DNA of 64,000 nt from Climacteris rufus (taxonomy: Eukaryota > Chordata > Aves > Passeriformes > Climacteridae), in assembly GCA_013398175.1 (NCBI GenBank), contig VZRZ01003109.1, positions 213,417-277,416 on the forward strand, written 5' to 3'. The notes under the pieces were generated by a model that was not told the DNA's origin, did not search any database, and saw nothing but the letters and a program-made list of their open reading frames with translations. How positions within the stretch are numbered: position 1 is the first letter of the stretch; every line of letters starts with the position of its first letter. Both the position numbers and the translations under genes were made by a program. Positions 1-15,300 of this stretch are shown one piece after another.

Positions 1-141
1 TGTAAACTTGTCAAGTTGATGCTAGTTAATGTTATCCTTGAAAGGCCATAAGTTAATTTTGAGGGGGAAAAAATCTACAACTGACAACCAGAGTTCAATG
101 CCAGATCTGTTTCTGATGTGTCTAATTGCTCTTTGCTTCAG

Positions 142-313
142 GACCAAGAATTTGCACCGAGCAGTGTGGCAATAGTTGGTCATTCCATGGGTGGTCTTGT
201 TGCAAGAGCATTGCTCACTCTGAAGAATTTTAAGCCTGAACTTATAACCCTCCTCATTACACAAGCCACACCTCATGTTGCACCTGTAATGCCTTTAGAC
301 AAATATCTTACTG
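142..313 (+). CDS. PGAP1: PGAP1 catalytic exon with GHSMGG nucleophile motif
   Basis: This exon follows a TTTGCTTCAG acceptor and ends at a GTGAGTA donor in phase 1. It encodes the nucleophile elbow of the alpha/beta-hydrolase fold. The serine of GHSMGG is codon 184-186, the residue that attacks the inositol acyl ester in this family. The following stretch, TQATPHVAP, is also strongly conserved in PGAP1/Bst1. The motif is intact, so nothing here suggests a pseudogene. Confidence 0.95.
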
Positions 314-3300
314 GTGAGTATTGCAAGTTGTCTAACTACATCGTATTTCTTTATTGATCCTCTCAAGCTTTAGTAGGTGAGGTTCTTGCAAATGAACAGC
401 CAAATATGCTGCTTTGTTTGCTGTAATGAATCTGTTCCTCTGTTGCTCAGGTAGCTGTTTGTGAGTGCCAGGATGCTCAGAGAAAGTCAAGTGTCACATA
501 AAATGGATTATGTGGACTTGAGTTTCTGTGCAAGGCCTGGAGCTCTCAATAGCTTGTAATTTTAATAAGTTTCAGGGCATGTTACTAAATTTGTAAGCTT
601 TCCAGTGAATGACATATTTTCTTTCTTCTTTTTTTTCCTCCTCCTTTAAAACTTGACCTCTGTAATGGCTTTTATCTTTATCAAATGAAATAGCATTAGT
701 TCTGTAGAAGGTGCTAAATTTAATGTTTTTCATACCCAAAGGTTGTAGGTGTGAGAATATTAAATATAGATGTAATTACATATTTTATATTTACAAAAAA
801 GATCACATTTTCTCCTCACCTACGTAAAAATAAAGCATAATTGTGCATGTACTATACACTTCTTGGAAAGCTAGATTTGATTAAACTGTACTGATTAAAT
901 ATGTGTTTAGTGATAATTGTGTTGCTGCACATAGATACTGAGGGAACTGGTGAAGGAAAGGGAACAGACATTAATTTTCATTATTCTCTGTGACACCCAA
1001 GAGGAATGGATTATCTTTAGCTGCTGGATTTGATTTATTGTGCTTGTATTAATTCTCCATCCTACAACTGATTTCTGTGCAATGCTGCTTCCTTACTGAC
1101 TGCTTCTGTCCTTCAAAAAAATCTGTAGTTTGCTACTCTAACAGTGTATGTGCTCAGCTGATGTAGAAAGTTTATCTGTCTTTCCTAACTGCTACCTCCT
1201 CGGGGTTAAAACAATCATTTTCCTCTCTTACATGAATCAAAAGTGATAAGCAGAGCTCTCATGTCTCTAGGGGGGCTGACAGAAACTTTTAGTTAATGTT
1301 TATATAGCTTCTTTTGTATATCAAATAGCCTTATGGGAAAATTGTGATTGATTTTAATGTATTTTATAGATTTTTATACAGCTGTAAACAATCATTGGAT
1401 TCTAAAGGCCCAGGATTTAAGAAATTTAACTACCCTTTCTGTGGCGGGAGGATTCAGAGATTACCAAGTTCGTTCAGGACTGGCTTTTCTACCAAGATTG
1501 AGTCAACATGACAGTGCCTTATCTGTTGTGGTAAAAAAGCAAACTGTTTTTTTTGGTTTTGCATGCAACTGTTAGATAGTCATTTATGTAATGCATGTAT
1601 TGGTATCTAATTACAGTCTATATGTGCAGCATAGTGTAAATAATATGAAAATACTACATGTGAAAACCCTAAGTAGACAGTGAATGGTTATAGAATCATA
1701 AATAGTTGATGTAGTATAAGTGAGTGTCCACTGGAGGAGTATGTGTGGCACTGGTTGGAATAATCTACCACTTAGTACTGCTTTTTTTTTTGCTTGCACT
1801 TTTTCAGTTCCAGAACTCAGGTTTTATTTCCCTGCTTTTGCAAGAGATGTCTATATGGAGAATGGCAGGTGTGCAGTACAGAAGTAGAGTGTTTGTTTGA
1901 TTATAAAAGAGAGTTCTGGCTTGGAGCCCTCTTTTTGTATCTGTTGTTTTTCAAGGAATTTAGGAATAGAAAGGATGTAGAGGATCATCAAGTCCAGTTT
2001 TCTGCTTTTGCATGCATCTATCCTTTCAAAATTAATCAAGAGCCATCAGAAAGTATTTAGGTTTGTCATTCCATCCCCTCTCCATCATCCTGTTCCCTAC
2101 ATAGATAAGCTGGAAAATATTCACGAGGAGGGGGAATTTTCTAATTTCCAATTTCCATTTGGTGCCCAAGCCAGTTTTTTAATGCCTTTGTTCTGACATC
2201 TGCTTGAAATGTTATATGAAATAGCTGTCATTCCCTTGGTGTTTACCTCCCTGTCTTTTGTACAGAAAGCTGTCTATAAATAGTCTTAGCTCAGATCCTG
2301 CTAGCCTAAGAGGATTAACTCTGCATTCCCTTTGTCCTAGTAACCTTTCTCTGCATCTGCTCTTCTTTCATTTCTCTTGAGTGTTGGTGACCAGAATTTT
2401 GCATGAGATTTCATGAGCAGTGGTACCAGTTCTTTCTGGTATTTGTTTCATTTTGGAGGTTGTGTTGTGGTTGTTATTGTTCAGTTTGGTTTTTTTCTTC
2501 CCAAATGTAAAGCATTAGTAGTTCACAGTTTGATTCGTGTTGTGCAATAGGTTGGTGAGCTCCATTTATGGGAGGTATTTTTGATATTGTTAGTCCCTAA
2601 AAGGCAATGCATGCAATGCATGTAAAGAAATGGACAACTTCACACTGTCCCGTTCTTTCTTCGTGGTGTTCTGATGCTTCCTTCTGTTGAGGATGCCCTT
2701 GATTTCTCAACAACAGCTTTCATTGGCAAGCTGCTGTTCTCGTGTGCCAGGATCACTTATTAAAATAGTAAGATTAGTCATAGCAGCAGTCTTTGAAGAA
2801 ATGTTTGGTAAGTTTCCTCCATGCCATTATCTGCCTGTTCACCATTAGTCTCTGCAATCTAACATAGATAATTGGTTATTCTGTTTTATAATTTCCATTT
2901 TGCAAGTGCTTCAGTGCTTGTAAGATTTTTGACTGATTCTACTGTACCCTGGGCCCTGAGACACTAAAGATGAAGGCTATTCCTCTGAATAATTGTGCCA
3001 ATATGTTTAATGAGGAGGGTAAAGGTTTCCTTATAATTTTAGAATGTTGAGTAGTAACAAAAGCTTAACCTTTTTCTTCACCCAAACAGAGCTCAGCTGT
3101 GCCTAGAGCTTGGGCCTCAACTGACCATCTCTCCATAGTGTGGTAAGATAATGGAACAAAGGTTAATTGACTGACTGTGCATAGCTCTGTTCTCTACTGT
3201 TATCACTTTATACCATAATTTAACTTCAACATAATATTATGGTGGAGTCTCTTCTGACCACTTTTATTGCCCTGGATATTCCCTTTCTAGATATAATTTT

Positions 3301-6300
3301 ACTTATTTTGTCTTCTAGGTGCAAAGAACTGATCCTGGCTACCATTAGAGCTTTTTTTGATCTCATAGATGAAAATACAAGGCAGGTCTGTATATGTGAT
3401 CTGCTGTATATTTACCTATCACACTTCCTTCTTCCATCCCAGAATGCTTAATCAGGAGAAATATCTCCCTATTATACAGAAAACTCCTTTTTGATTATTC
3501 TAAGTCATGCTAAGAAAATTATTTCGATTTTGTACCTGTCACTGAAAAATCCCATGGCTTTGTGTTATTTGAGCAAAGTGTCAGAAATAACAAGGTGTAG
3601 CTCAGTTTTCACTATTGACTGCTTGATGCTTTGTAGCTGGGCTGGATGCTGAACATTTCAGTTGACTTTGCACTAGGATAAACAAATTTTGTTAGCTCTG
3701 TACCTCGGAATGTGACTTCTCAATGTGTTCATAAGAGCAGAGCCTCAGACATAGAAGAGGAAGGATTCCAGGTGTTCTTTCTGAGGCTGTTTGGGGCAGA
3801 CTTCTCTAGTTTTTCATGTGTGATTTAGAGAGATAAAAAAGGGGATACAGTTGTTCTGCACTTTACTGACTATGCTGGAGGGTAAAAGTTTTCAGAAATC
3901 AGTTGTAATGGCCACGGTTTTGGAAAGTTGAATAGACAAAAATTAGTCCTGGAAAGTTTATTTAGAAAAAATGAAACCAAGCCAATCAAACAAACAAAAA
4001 ATAACAACACCAAACAAAAGTGAATCCCAGTGTAGCTATACAGCTATTTGGATTGTTGAATTAGTCAGAGATATAGAAAGTTGTATTTGTGAACTCGGAT
4101 TAGTAAGCCTGAAAAAGTTTTTCCTCAGCTCTGGCCTAAGTGTTATTTCTGGAAGTGTGCATTTGTGTCTACAAAGAAAGTTTAATAGAGTGGTTTCCTT
4201 GTGCTAAGAGTAGGTGAGGATGTAAAACTCCTGAAAGCTTTGGCTATGCTTTATAACATGTGTAGACTTTCTGTATTTCAGATTGACTATTGGTGGCATT
4301 TTATCTGTTCAGATTATTGAATTGAGAATAGAAAGGGCACTATATCTTCTAACAGTCTCTCCTGCCTTTCATCCAGCTGTGATCATGTGATGATCTTAAA
4401 TCACATGTATTGGTAAAAATTTGATAATGTGCTCTTGTTTTAGATAACTGAGGATCCAAAGAAGAGAATGTCTGTACTGAATCATCACTTTGTGAGACAC
4501 CCTGCAAAGATGTTTGAGGAAAATCCTGAAGCTTTTACAGAACTCACAGGTGTGCAGCAGTTTTCTTTTGAATAGGATTCAGTGATACTCCTTTGTAAGT
4601 AGTTACTCTTCTCACTAGCAAATTTTTTAGCACTTTTTCTCCTTCAGACAAACGAAACCAATGTACAGGTTATAGACCTAAACAATAACTTTGGTTTCGG
4701 TATTAAAGAAGTGAAGAGGGATAGGTGCAAAATCTGTCACTTTTATGTAACTTGGATTCTGAGGAGATGTATTGACACCAGGTTGTCCAGCAGAAAAATC
4801 TCAGAAGCTGGGAAGTGCTGGATGTCAGAAGTGCAGTCTAATCTTCTCCTACATCCCATGCTTCCAAGAGGAACAGGATGGGTGTTGCAGAGCCACTGTG
4901 TTAGTTCTGTGCTGCTCGTGGAAGTCCTGAATATTCAGAAAGGCTTCATCAATCACTTCCTTTTTCCAATGCCAGGGCAGGGTAAAATGAACTGCTCACC
5001 AGGGGTTTCCTTGTGAAGTTCCTTCCTAGGAATGCAGGGTTAAAACTGAGAGATTTTGATGGCATGGAGTCTTGGGAACTAAACACAGCTTTTGTAGGGC
5101 ACAGCTTTATTCCTAGTTTTGCTGAAGTGGGCTGAACCATTTTATGAAAACCATTTTATTTCAGGAATATTCTCAATGTAAGACATTACAGAAGTACCAA
5201 GGTAACTTGTACTTTGGTGTCCTGTTTTGGCCACCCTCTTACAAGAAGGCATTTATGCCTTGGCATATCCTGAAGTGAGCATGGAGCAGAAGACCACCAA
5301 AATGGTCAGTTCCTGGGGCATAAGAAATGGGGGAAAGAGGCTGAGTGAACTGAGGATTTTCATCCTAAAGAGAATGCTGAGGGGCATCATGTTCCTGCCT
5401 TCAACTACATAATGAAGGGTTGGAGACAATATGAAGTTAGATTTTTTCTCAGAGGTTCACAGTCATAGTAGTAGAATCCTGTTGAAACAAAAGATATTCC
5501 AGTTAGATATTAGGAAAAAGTATTTCACCAGGAAGGTGGTCAAACACTGGAACAGTGTGCCCAGAGAGGTTGTGAAACTGATTTGTTTGTGGGGGGTTGC
5601 CTTTTTTTTGAGTCAGTTTTTAGCAATCAGGAAGAATAGGTTTAAACTGGATTTCATGTTTGTGTCTTATTTGTGGTGATCTCTTGACACTTTTCTGTGA
5701 TGAACTTGTTACTCTAGTTGAATGGAAGAAAGAGACAACCTTTTTGCATGACAATTGACATTGTTTATATTCTGATCTCCTCCTTATTGCCTTACTCTTT
5801 TGCCCCAGCCATATCTTTAAACTGCTCCTTTCTTGTACCAGTTAGTCACTTTGCTGACTTGCACAAGTTTCTGTATCAGTTTTCTGAAAAGGCTAAGAGG
5901 AACAAAGATTGGGACTGTTTCTAATGTTGCCTCAGCACCAATCAGCCACCCTGTAATTTCATTAGTATAATTTCATTTACTTGTTTGGTTGCCTTTAGAT
6001 TTTTGTTTCAAGATACATAGGGTTTTTATTTTGCCATTTGTATTTAGCAACAGTACCCTAGGGTTTTACTGTTTCCTGTGTAACTGGAAATAACTGTTGC
6101 ATGTTATTCCAAGCAGTAGCAATCCTCAGTGCTGACTAAAGCACATAAAGTTTACATCCATTTGCAGATAAGATAGAAGATTTGGTGTTAAGTAAAATAT
6201 AAGATTTTGGATATAAGGATAATAGTTCCTGCAGTGCTGCATGTAAAAACATTTATTTTTAGGAGCTTTCACGTGGATTACAGTCAAAGCCTCAAAATGG

Positions 6301-9300
6301 ACTTACTCAGTTTACAATGTAAGTAATTTTTTTCCCCATTGTATTTTTATTTTTGTTTGGATTGTTTTGTTGGTTTGTTGGTATTTTTTTTTCACTAATG
6401 AGCTTTTTTTTATTTTAAGGATTCTGATGGAAAATATTTCACATTTCCTCTTGCAAGCCACAGGAAATCATACAGTCATGTTTACTGTGAAAATAGTATG
6501 TTGGTGAGAAAATGCTTCTTTAATGTCTGGAGTTTGTTTATAAAATTGTGGTTTTTAAATTTACATTTGCTGCAGTTTTAAGGCAGGTAATGAACAGTTG
6601 TTGAAATTGCTGACATCGATTTACAGTCACAGCCTAATGCATGTAAGCTGTACTGCCTGTTTTAGCATGTCACACTGAGTGTCCAAGATCTGAAACCTTC
6701 AATATCACCTGAATCTCATATGTTTTATTTTTAACTCTTATGGTTAGCTCTACATTACTTTGTCCTTTAATTTAGTGAAGCTTTGTATTGATTCTTTTGA
6801 ATGAAGAAGTTGTTTTTAGTGCTGCTATGTTTTTGCCATACTTCTAATTTGGGAAAGCTGTTTATAGGTTTCCTTTCCCATAATAAAACTTAAGTGAGCC
6901 TGGAAGACTACAGAGATCTTTGACTAAGCAGTGAAAGTGAATGGAAGACAGATGAGAAAACACTACCAATCTCAGTTGTCTCCTATGAGAGGAGACACCA
7001 TAATGTGCATTTCTTCTAATTTTAGCTCAGGACACATACATTGAGCCAAAAGTTTTTTCAGTTTTTTATGCAGGAATGAATTTAATCTCTTGGCAAACTG
7101 AAAATGGATAAATATGCTTTTCAGAATCATACATTTTAGATTAGTGGCAAGAAAATGGAGATGCTTTCCTGTTCCATCCTGCCTGTCCCTGTTGCCACTC
7201 CTCTCCTTGCCAAAGATGACATTCATACCACCATTGTGAAAAACAATTGTCTATTCTTTGTGCTTTTCTAATTGTCCTTCTCAGTGGCACCTTCAGTGTT
7301 TTTCATATGTTATGATCTTAGCTGTGCTTTGATAGGATAACCTTTGCCTTTGTTATAATGTCTGAAAGACAGGACCAGTACAGCTTGAGAGGAGGAGGGA
7401 AGTACAAAATAATGACTGAGATGTTTGCATCATTCTGTTATTGCTTCAGAACACTTAAATTCTGAAGGGAGGGAGCAGTAGAGCATTAAATATCTGAAGT
7501 ATTCCTCTTAAAAGAGTACCTTGAGATGTTTTGTTTAGTTAGAAGCGATTAAACGTGATATGTAAATGGATATTTTTTAAAGAGAAATTATGAAAGCTTG
7601 TCTGCTTAACCTTGTATTTATTCATAATGGAAAGGGTGGCAAATTGAAGTTATTTAAAATGGTTCCTAGAAACCCCCACCATTCACACTAATGCTTCACC
7701 TTTCCATCCTTGAAATTGTAATTGCAAGGTTATGATACCAGTCTTTTAATTATCATCAGTTTTAACTCCTGCATTGTTTGGAGTAAAGAATTGGTATTTT
7801 TAATATATTTATAAATGCAGTCACATATAGGTCATGCTCTGTTTTATGGTATTGACTTTACAGGACACAAGTAGCTGGATTTATGGCTGCATGAACACTA
7901 ATTCATCGATGTGGTGAGTATAAACAGTTCCTGTTCTTTATTCAAATGGATTTTGGGAGATTGTGTCTAAATTTAAAGCATATCAGTTATCCTCTGTAGG
8001 AAAGAAGAGACTGAGAAGTGAAATTGTTATTGTAAATAATTAATGCATTCTGTATCACCAGGAAAACAGGAAAGAATAGCTTTTCTCAAAATAGGTGATT
8101 TTTTTCTTCATTAAGCTGTATTTTTGACCTTCATAGCAGCAAGTTGTTTCTGTTGCTCACTTGTGGACACTATGTGCTGGATTCCTAAATTGGGTGGTTT
8201 GCAACATCTGGATGGCACTGGTGGCTGGTTGGATGGTCACACCCACAGAGCTGGGATCAACAGCTCCGTGTCCCAGTGGAGTTCTGTGATGAGTGCCATG
8301 CCTACAAAAGAGCTGGAAAGGGACTTTTCACAAGGGCATGTGGTGATAAGACAAGGGGAAGTGGCTTTAAACTGACAGGGCAGGTTTAGATTGGATATTA
8401 GGAAGAAATTGTTTACTCTGAGGGTGGTGAGGCCCTGGAACAGGTCGCCCAGGGAGGTTGTGGATGTCTGTCCCTGGAGGTGTTCAAGGCCAGGTTGGAT
8501 GGGGCTCTGAGTAACCTGGTCTAGTAGAGGGTGTCCCTGCCCATAGCAGAGGTGTTGGAACTAGATGGTTTTTGATGTCCCTTTCAACCCAAACCATTCT
8601 ATGATTCTGTTTCTGTAGAATCCTATGACAGAAGACATCAAATGTCACTCAGAGCCTTCAAAAGAGTAGATTAAAGCATTTCTTTTATTTTGCTTATTTC
8701 AAAATTGCTAGTGTCATATGAAAAATATTTAGAAATGTGGGTGGTTTAGTGATGATTTGTTATGACAATCATTACAAAATGGATTTAAAACACTGTCTTA
8801 GCTTACATTTGTAAAGTAAACTCAAAGTAAATTGAATCTACCCTTCAGATTAGGGGAAGCTTCCAGGCAAAATTGAACTAGCATAGTATTTATCTGTTCT
8901 GGGATCATTGAGGTGTATAGCCACAGAGTCTTACCTCCAGCAGATAGCCAGATGTCATAATTACTTTTTCCTGATCCAAGAAGTTGGCTGTTACTCCTTT
9001 GTGTAACCTTTGGTCAGCATCAAGTGCAGGTTAGCCTAGATCAGGACTGTTACTTAAACCTCATCTTGTAATAGTGGCTTTGCTGTGAACTGTGTCCTGA
9101 GGTCATGAACACTATTTAGAGAAACAGAAGTATTCTGGTAGTCAAAAAATCAAAACTTGAAGTGACTGAATGAATGTGTTGCAGGTCAGTGTGTGAACTC
9201 AGTATACGCACACATCATTTTAGAACTGCTGCAACCTCTTTAACAGCTAACAAAATTTTTTATTTGTATGGTATATTTTAGATATTTCCATAGAAAAAAT

Positions 9301-12300
9301 TGTAATTTTATGTTTCAAAGATGCTAATAAAACCTCATGTTAATTCAATGCTAGTGCCGTTTTAGCTCATACAGAGTTTTCATTTTGTGACTGGAGTTGC
9401 CTGGCTAATAACTCCTACATATTTTGTGTATGGCAAAGTTGGAGCTTTGTTTAACTTGGTTTTGCACAAACAAGATTTGCAGTATCTGAAATTATTATAG
9501 TTTGATGAATTACTATGGTAGCAATAAACCCAAACTACTTCTCAATTTAAAATGTGATTCCAGAGAGAAACAGAGAAAAGCTGGTGTGTTAATGCACTGC
9601 CATAATGCTGACCCTGCATAATGAATGTGCTCATCCTTTAATGTACACGAATTTTTACAGCCTGGAAGCCACTGATTTATCCTGGAGAGCTGAGTTACTT
9701 CCAGCCACCAAGGTAAGCATGTACATAACCTGTAGGAGGGAGAGGTGCTTTGGGGGGTAGTTGCAAGTCTGAGGGGAAGGAGCTGTTCTGCTTTCAGCAT
9801 TGGAACATGCAGTTGTATTCCAGAGGAAGAGGTACAAGAGATATACACCTGGGAACTGGCAAGGGGATAGCTAAGGAGTATGTTCAATAATGGCTTTTCT
9901 GTTTCTTTTTCCCTTTAATTCTTAAGGTTGTAATGCTGAAACTTCAGGACTATCCTTCTTTGTCCCACATTGTCATTCAGGTACCACCTGCAGTTGGCAA
10001 TAAGGTAAAAAAATATGACATGCAGAAATTGCTTGCTTAGTGTAGTCATAACTGTCAGGTGCTATGATAGAAAGAAAAGGAAGTATATTAAATAGGTGCC
10101 AAGTTACTTTGAGAAACCATTGACCTGCACTCTAGTGTGGTTTGAAGGTAGCTTTTGTTATCTTCTGTATGGACTTTGATAAAATACCAAACACAAGGCA
10201 TGAATAGCACTTGAAACATGTACAAATCAACAGTTCTTGGAGTTCTTGCTGGAGACTGTAATGGTAATCTTCCTTATTTTTCTTAATATTCTGATTGCAT
10301 TCCTGAATGTTTATATCTTTGAACAGTCATTCCTCTTACCCAGGTTAGCAAAGAATATAGATAATTGAAGACACCACATCTGGATTCTGGGGAGCATAGG
10401 TCAGGTACCTCTGCAAGCTCTTAGACCACAAATGATGTAGTAGACTGAGTTGTGCAGAGTTTGATAGTTCTGAATCTCACAGTTGGGTATCTTTGCATCA
10501 AGGGCTCTCAGGATCCCAGTAAGAGGAACATTTGCAGACTAAGTATATTACCCAGCTGGGTCTGGCAGGCTTTTCCAGTTAGTCCTGAAAATGGCACAAT
10601 ACTGAACTTGAATTTTAGTCTAATCAGAGCTGACATACCTTTCTGTGATACAAATGCAGTCTCTGAGTATAATACTCCATGATCCCAGAAATTATTCACA
10701 GAAGTGAATATAATGTTCATGTAGAAGTGTATCTTCAGATAGTTATGACAGAGACATCCTGCAGTTAAATTAGTAATGCACAACATTCAGAGTAAGCAAA
10801 GATAGAAGAGAGATCGCTTGGGAAATGTAATTTGGCAAGTACAAAGGCTTTCTAGTCTTGTGCTCAGCTTAGATCTGTTTTTAATATCCTGAATTGCAGT
10901 ATACTTTGGGCTGTGAATTCTTCAAAGAGGATTCCAGAACAGTACAGCTCCCTGTAACACATCTTTTTTCATTGGGTAAGTATAGCATATTGCCTTTGGA
11001 AAAAATGAAACACTAATATAACTAACCTTTGGATAATAAATTTGCCTAGAAATTTAAGGTCAGGAGGTTTTTGGGGGTTTGTTTTTCACTGAAGTTAATA
11101 TTGCTTTTGTTAGTAACAGACAAATAAGAAATGTTTAAAAGACAAATAAGACAAATGTTTATAAGACAAATAAGGAGGTTTAGACTAACAGATATGAAAG
11201 CATGTAAGTTTGCTAAAAAAAAAAAAATCTGAAAATGTAGTGAGTTCTCAGTTAATTTGATTTAATAAGTGAAAATAATGCATCCTTTACAGGGCTTTCT
11301 TCGAGCAAAATTCTGTTAAATTCATCTGGATTGCTTTACAATGTACAACTCCAGCACTTCAACCAAGTAAGAGTGCTGCTTAATTTTTTAAGCTAATGTA
11401 AACACTTTGGAGAAATGTGAGTGACTTCTATTTTTTGTGTTGTAGATATATCAAGCTTTCAAAATCTATATAGAGAGCCACTGCTACTCACTCAAAGGTA
11501 AATATTAAGTCTTCTAAAGTATAAATTTATAAAACAAGTTCTTGACAATTTTCAAGACTGAAGCTGGTAGAAACAAAAGTCCTCTCATGCAATGGGGTTT
11601 AGGCAATACTGTCATAATGTGTTAAAATGTGTCTGCTAGTATCTCTCACTTCCCGTTTAGTTAAGAAGGATAGCTCAAATAAAATAAGGAATTAGTCCTC
11701 TAGTGTTTGTATTTCTTACTTCCCAGCAAAGGGGAGTTGAACTTCCAGCAGGATTCTGCCTTATGTTGAAAGTGTTTCTCAAGAAAAACACATTTGGCTA
11801 GGATTTTTATTTTTTGATAATGGGATTCAGATTTGAGTGTTGAGCTACATAAGCTTAAACAAGATGGGTTGCTAAAAGACTCTATTTCAAAAAAAGAAAG
11901 TGATGGATTTTATTAGATTAAGGTTTCAGTTTCATATTAAAAGGCAGAACTTTTCTCATAACTGTTCTTCCTTTAAACTGTGATCTCTCACTGTCTTGTC
12001 CTGTAATAGCATGAGTTAAAAAAATGTCATTTTTGTTTACTGCTAACTGCACTGATCTGCATTGCAAAGTCCATTGCAATGTAACTGCAAGCCCAGTGAT
12101 TCTGTGTAGTGATCTGTGTGCCACCTTTGTTTTACTGGCACTGTAGTTTTTAGAGACAGTTGGCACATCTTGTTCTTAATTGATTTTATATTTTTTAATG
12201 TTGTTCCATTTCAGAAAGAAAACCTAGTGTTTACAGACTTCATATCCCCTGGTCACATGAAGACTCAGTAATTGTAGCGAAGTAAGGACTTTAAAAATTG

Positions 12301-15300
12301 TAACTTCCTGATATGTCTTTTTAAAGAATATTTGCATCCTGTTGTGGTAATATTTCTGATATGAGACAGCTTCTCCAGTCTTAAGTGTTTGGTTTCTGCA
12401 TCTTTTCCTCATTTACCTTTCTGCCTTTGTTGACAAAGTTGTTTTGATTTTTCCTCAAATAAGAATACTTAGTGATTGTTTGCTTAATGGTTCTCACTAA
12501 TTTTCTCAAAAAAGAAGTCAGGTTTGCTGGTCTGAAATTCTCAGGGTAATCATTGATTCCCTTGTGAGTGAAGAGCAGCAGCTGCTCTGGATACTGACTT
12601 CTTCCTGTAAGCCAGGGTTGGGATCACACAGCAGCCCTGTGTTCACTTCAGAAGCACAGTCCTGGCAAATTCAAATTATACAGCTTGAAATACACGTCAC
12701 CCTTGAATTGAACAATCCAACTGTATTTTAGATGGCTGTAAAACTGTCTTCCCAGTTTATTTTAGAAGTCTTAAGGATAGCTCATGCTTTCCAACCCCCT
12801 GTGTTTTCTAATAACATAATACTTGCAGGAAACTGAGATGTATTCTTGAGAACCTGTCCTTCCCATTCCTGTCACTCAGCATATTTGCATGTTCTGTGAG
12901 GCAGTGTGTTCACTGAACTTGTCTTCTTTCATTAGTGCCATGTTCCTTGATAGTTCAGAGAGGGAACTGAGAATGTTATGCAGTTCTTTGTGATAGGATG
13001 ACCAAGTTCCTGACACCATTTTGCTCACAGCTGATGACACTTGCTGTACTAGATCTGCTTTGCATGCACTTGTTGAAGACTAAAGCATGTTTGGCTTTTC
13101 CTTTTGGTTATAAGGACAGCAGTAACCGTGTAAGTTGCTGTTTCAGGGTTCCTTCTTTTACTGAGATTTCTGCCAAACTGCATATTGCTCAGCCTCAAAA
13201 TGACAGCACCCTTCCAGAGTTAAATATCTACTCTTCCCCAGACTGTCAGTATGAGGTGAGTAATACAATTTTATTTTATTAGCTAGATTGCATTGTTGGA
13301 TAATTTTTGCATATTTCACTCTTTTGAAACATATAGCTAATTAATCTAAATAAATACTAAGCAAATCTAAAGGTGGGCTGTTTGGGCTTTTTGAAATGTG
13401 GTGAGTGTTACAAGTATTTTGCAATATCTGGATTAATACTGAAAGTTGGACTCTAAGCAAAACTTTAAAGCGTTTGTTTCTAAAAAGTCAGTAGCAAGGT
13501 GTTGTACATTTTAGTTGTGGGACTGCTGTATTCTAATACTTAAGTTTGCTTCTTAAAAATTAAAGTATTTTGTACTTACGCTTACCATTGTGTAAAACAA
13601 TGTATTTTTTTTTTCAAGGTTATTCTGAAGACATCACTTCTACAGGTTCTTGGGCAAGTAAGAAAACCTAATACTAAATATTTTTTTTTATGTCAGTAAC
13701 ATCTGTAGAAATCTTTACTTCCTCCCTTCCCTACTGTGGCACTTCAGATTCCTTCTTGAGGCCAAGAGGAACACTATTCGATGATCATTTTGCAACTTTG
13801 TCCCTTGGCAAGGCATCCCACCTGGATAAATGTCAGGCCTTGGTTCTTAGAGGAGTAGAAGAGCACTCAGGCTCTAAAGAGCTGCTGAAAACGTGGAGCA
13901 GTTGGCATTGTGGTTAGCTCAATAATCTCTAAAGGGAGCACACTGTAGGTCACTTTAACTTTCTTGCCTGATGAGTCAGTAGTGTTAAAACTTCAAAATA
14001 CATTTGGCATCAATTAAGTTGGGGAAAAAATCTAAGTAGATCCATATGCTCCTTTTCAACAAATCTGCTTTGGTTATCAATGAAGAATACATTTCCACAT
14101 GGGTTTCAGTAAAAATAGACTGGCCATCTGCAGTTTTCAGGATCTAAAAAGTAATTAATTTGCAAGCACCTAAGTGTGGTGCTGGAATATTACTGGCAAG
14201 GTTCTCTACTTGAATTTATGTGTTTATAGCAAAGATTTTTCTTTTTGTTGTTATTTTACTAGAATTTATAGGCTGTTTGTATATTAATCATGACTTGGGA
14301 GAGTGGAAGCCAATTAATACACACATGTAATTGCTTCCAAAAATTCTTTGCCTAAAACCATATATAACTATATGCAGATTTTGCTTCGAAAGTGGCCTTT
14401 AAATTGTTTTAAACTTATTTTACTGAAATGTGATACTTTATTTTTTTAATACTTGTCTTGACTGGAAAAAAAACCCCATTTGTTTCTAATTTGGTCATTT
14501 ATCCAAACATGTTTCATTAGGTGTTTATGAGAGATTCTAGTATTTTCCATATATAACATTAATTGCTAATGGAGGTTATCAAATACTTATGCATCAAAAT
14601 GAGAAACTGTTTGAATCTTTTACAAAAGATTTTCTAATCATCATTCTGGCTTCACAATATTTGTGTGTGTATTTTTAAAACATTTTTTAGATAGAAATTA
14701 AGTTACCCCTGTATCATTGTCTTTCAGATAATAAGGTTCCATGCTGGTGCTTTTCCTGTCTATATTGTTTCTAATATTCTTCTTACTTATGGAGGACAAT
14801 TGAGCACATTGAGATCAACAGGTACCTTTTTAGAAATATTTTTTCTTCTGTCACAAGTGTTTTTAGAGAAATTAATTATCCAATTTACTGAAGAAAGACT
14901 ATCTAGTTGGAATTTTTAAAGTGAAGTATCATTCAACTCATGGAAATATTTGGATATGTGCTCTTCAATTTTAGTGTTTCTTTACAGGTAGTTCTTCAAG
15001 GTTGTGTTGTAGTGGAATATTTCTTTACTATTTTATTTTGCAGTCCCTTCTTTGTGAAATGTTGGTGTTGCACAGTAGTTCAGAATTAACAGAAGTCTAT
15101 GTAAATTACATATAAATGTTTAAAATACATTGTTAATAAAGTAGAAAGCACTAATTTCTTGCACAAAGATGAGATTTGCATAATAGCTTTGAGCCATGTC
15201 TTCAGACAAAATGCACTTTTATTAAAATTCGGGCAGTGTTTGTAACAACTCCACGATGTCTCTAGAAGCTCTTGTGACATTACCTAATGTGAATGATCCA

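Noticed and set aside
8124..8375. 83-codon plus-strand ORF
   Set aside because: It lies mostly within a CR1 3' fragment and has no relation to the CR1 coding region that I could follow.
9513..9887. 124-codon minus-strand ORF
   Set aside because: It is antisense to a PGAP1 exon (9661-9712) and flanking intron, with no protein-like conservation pattern.
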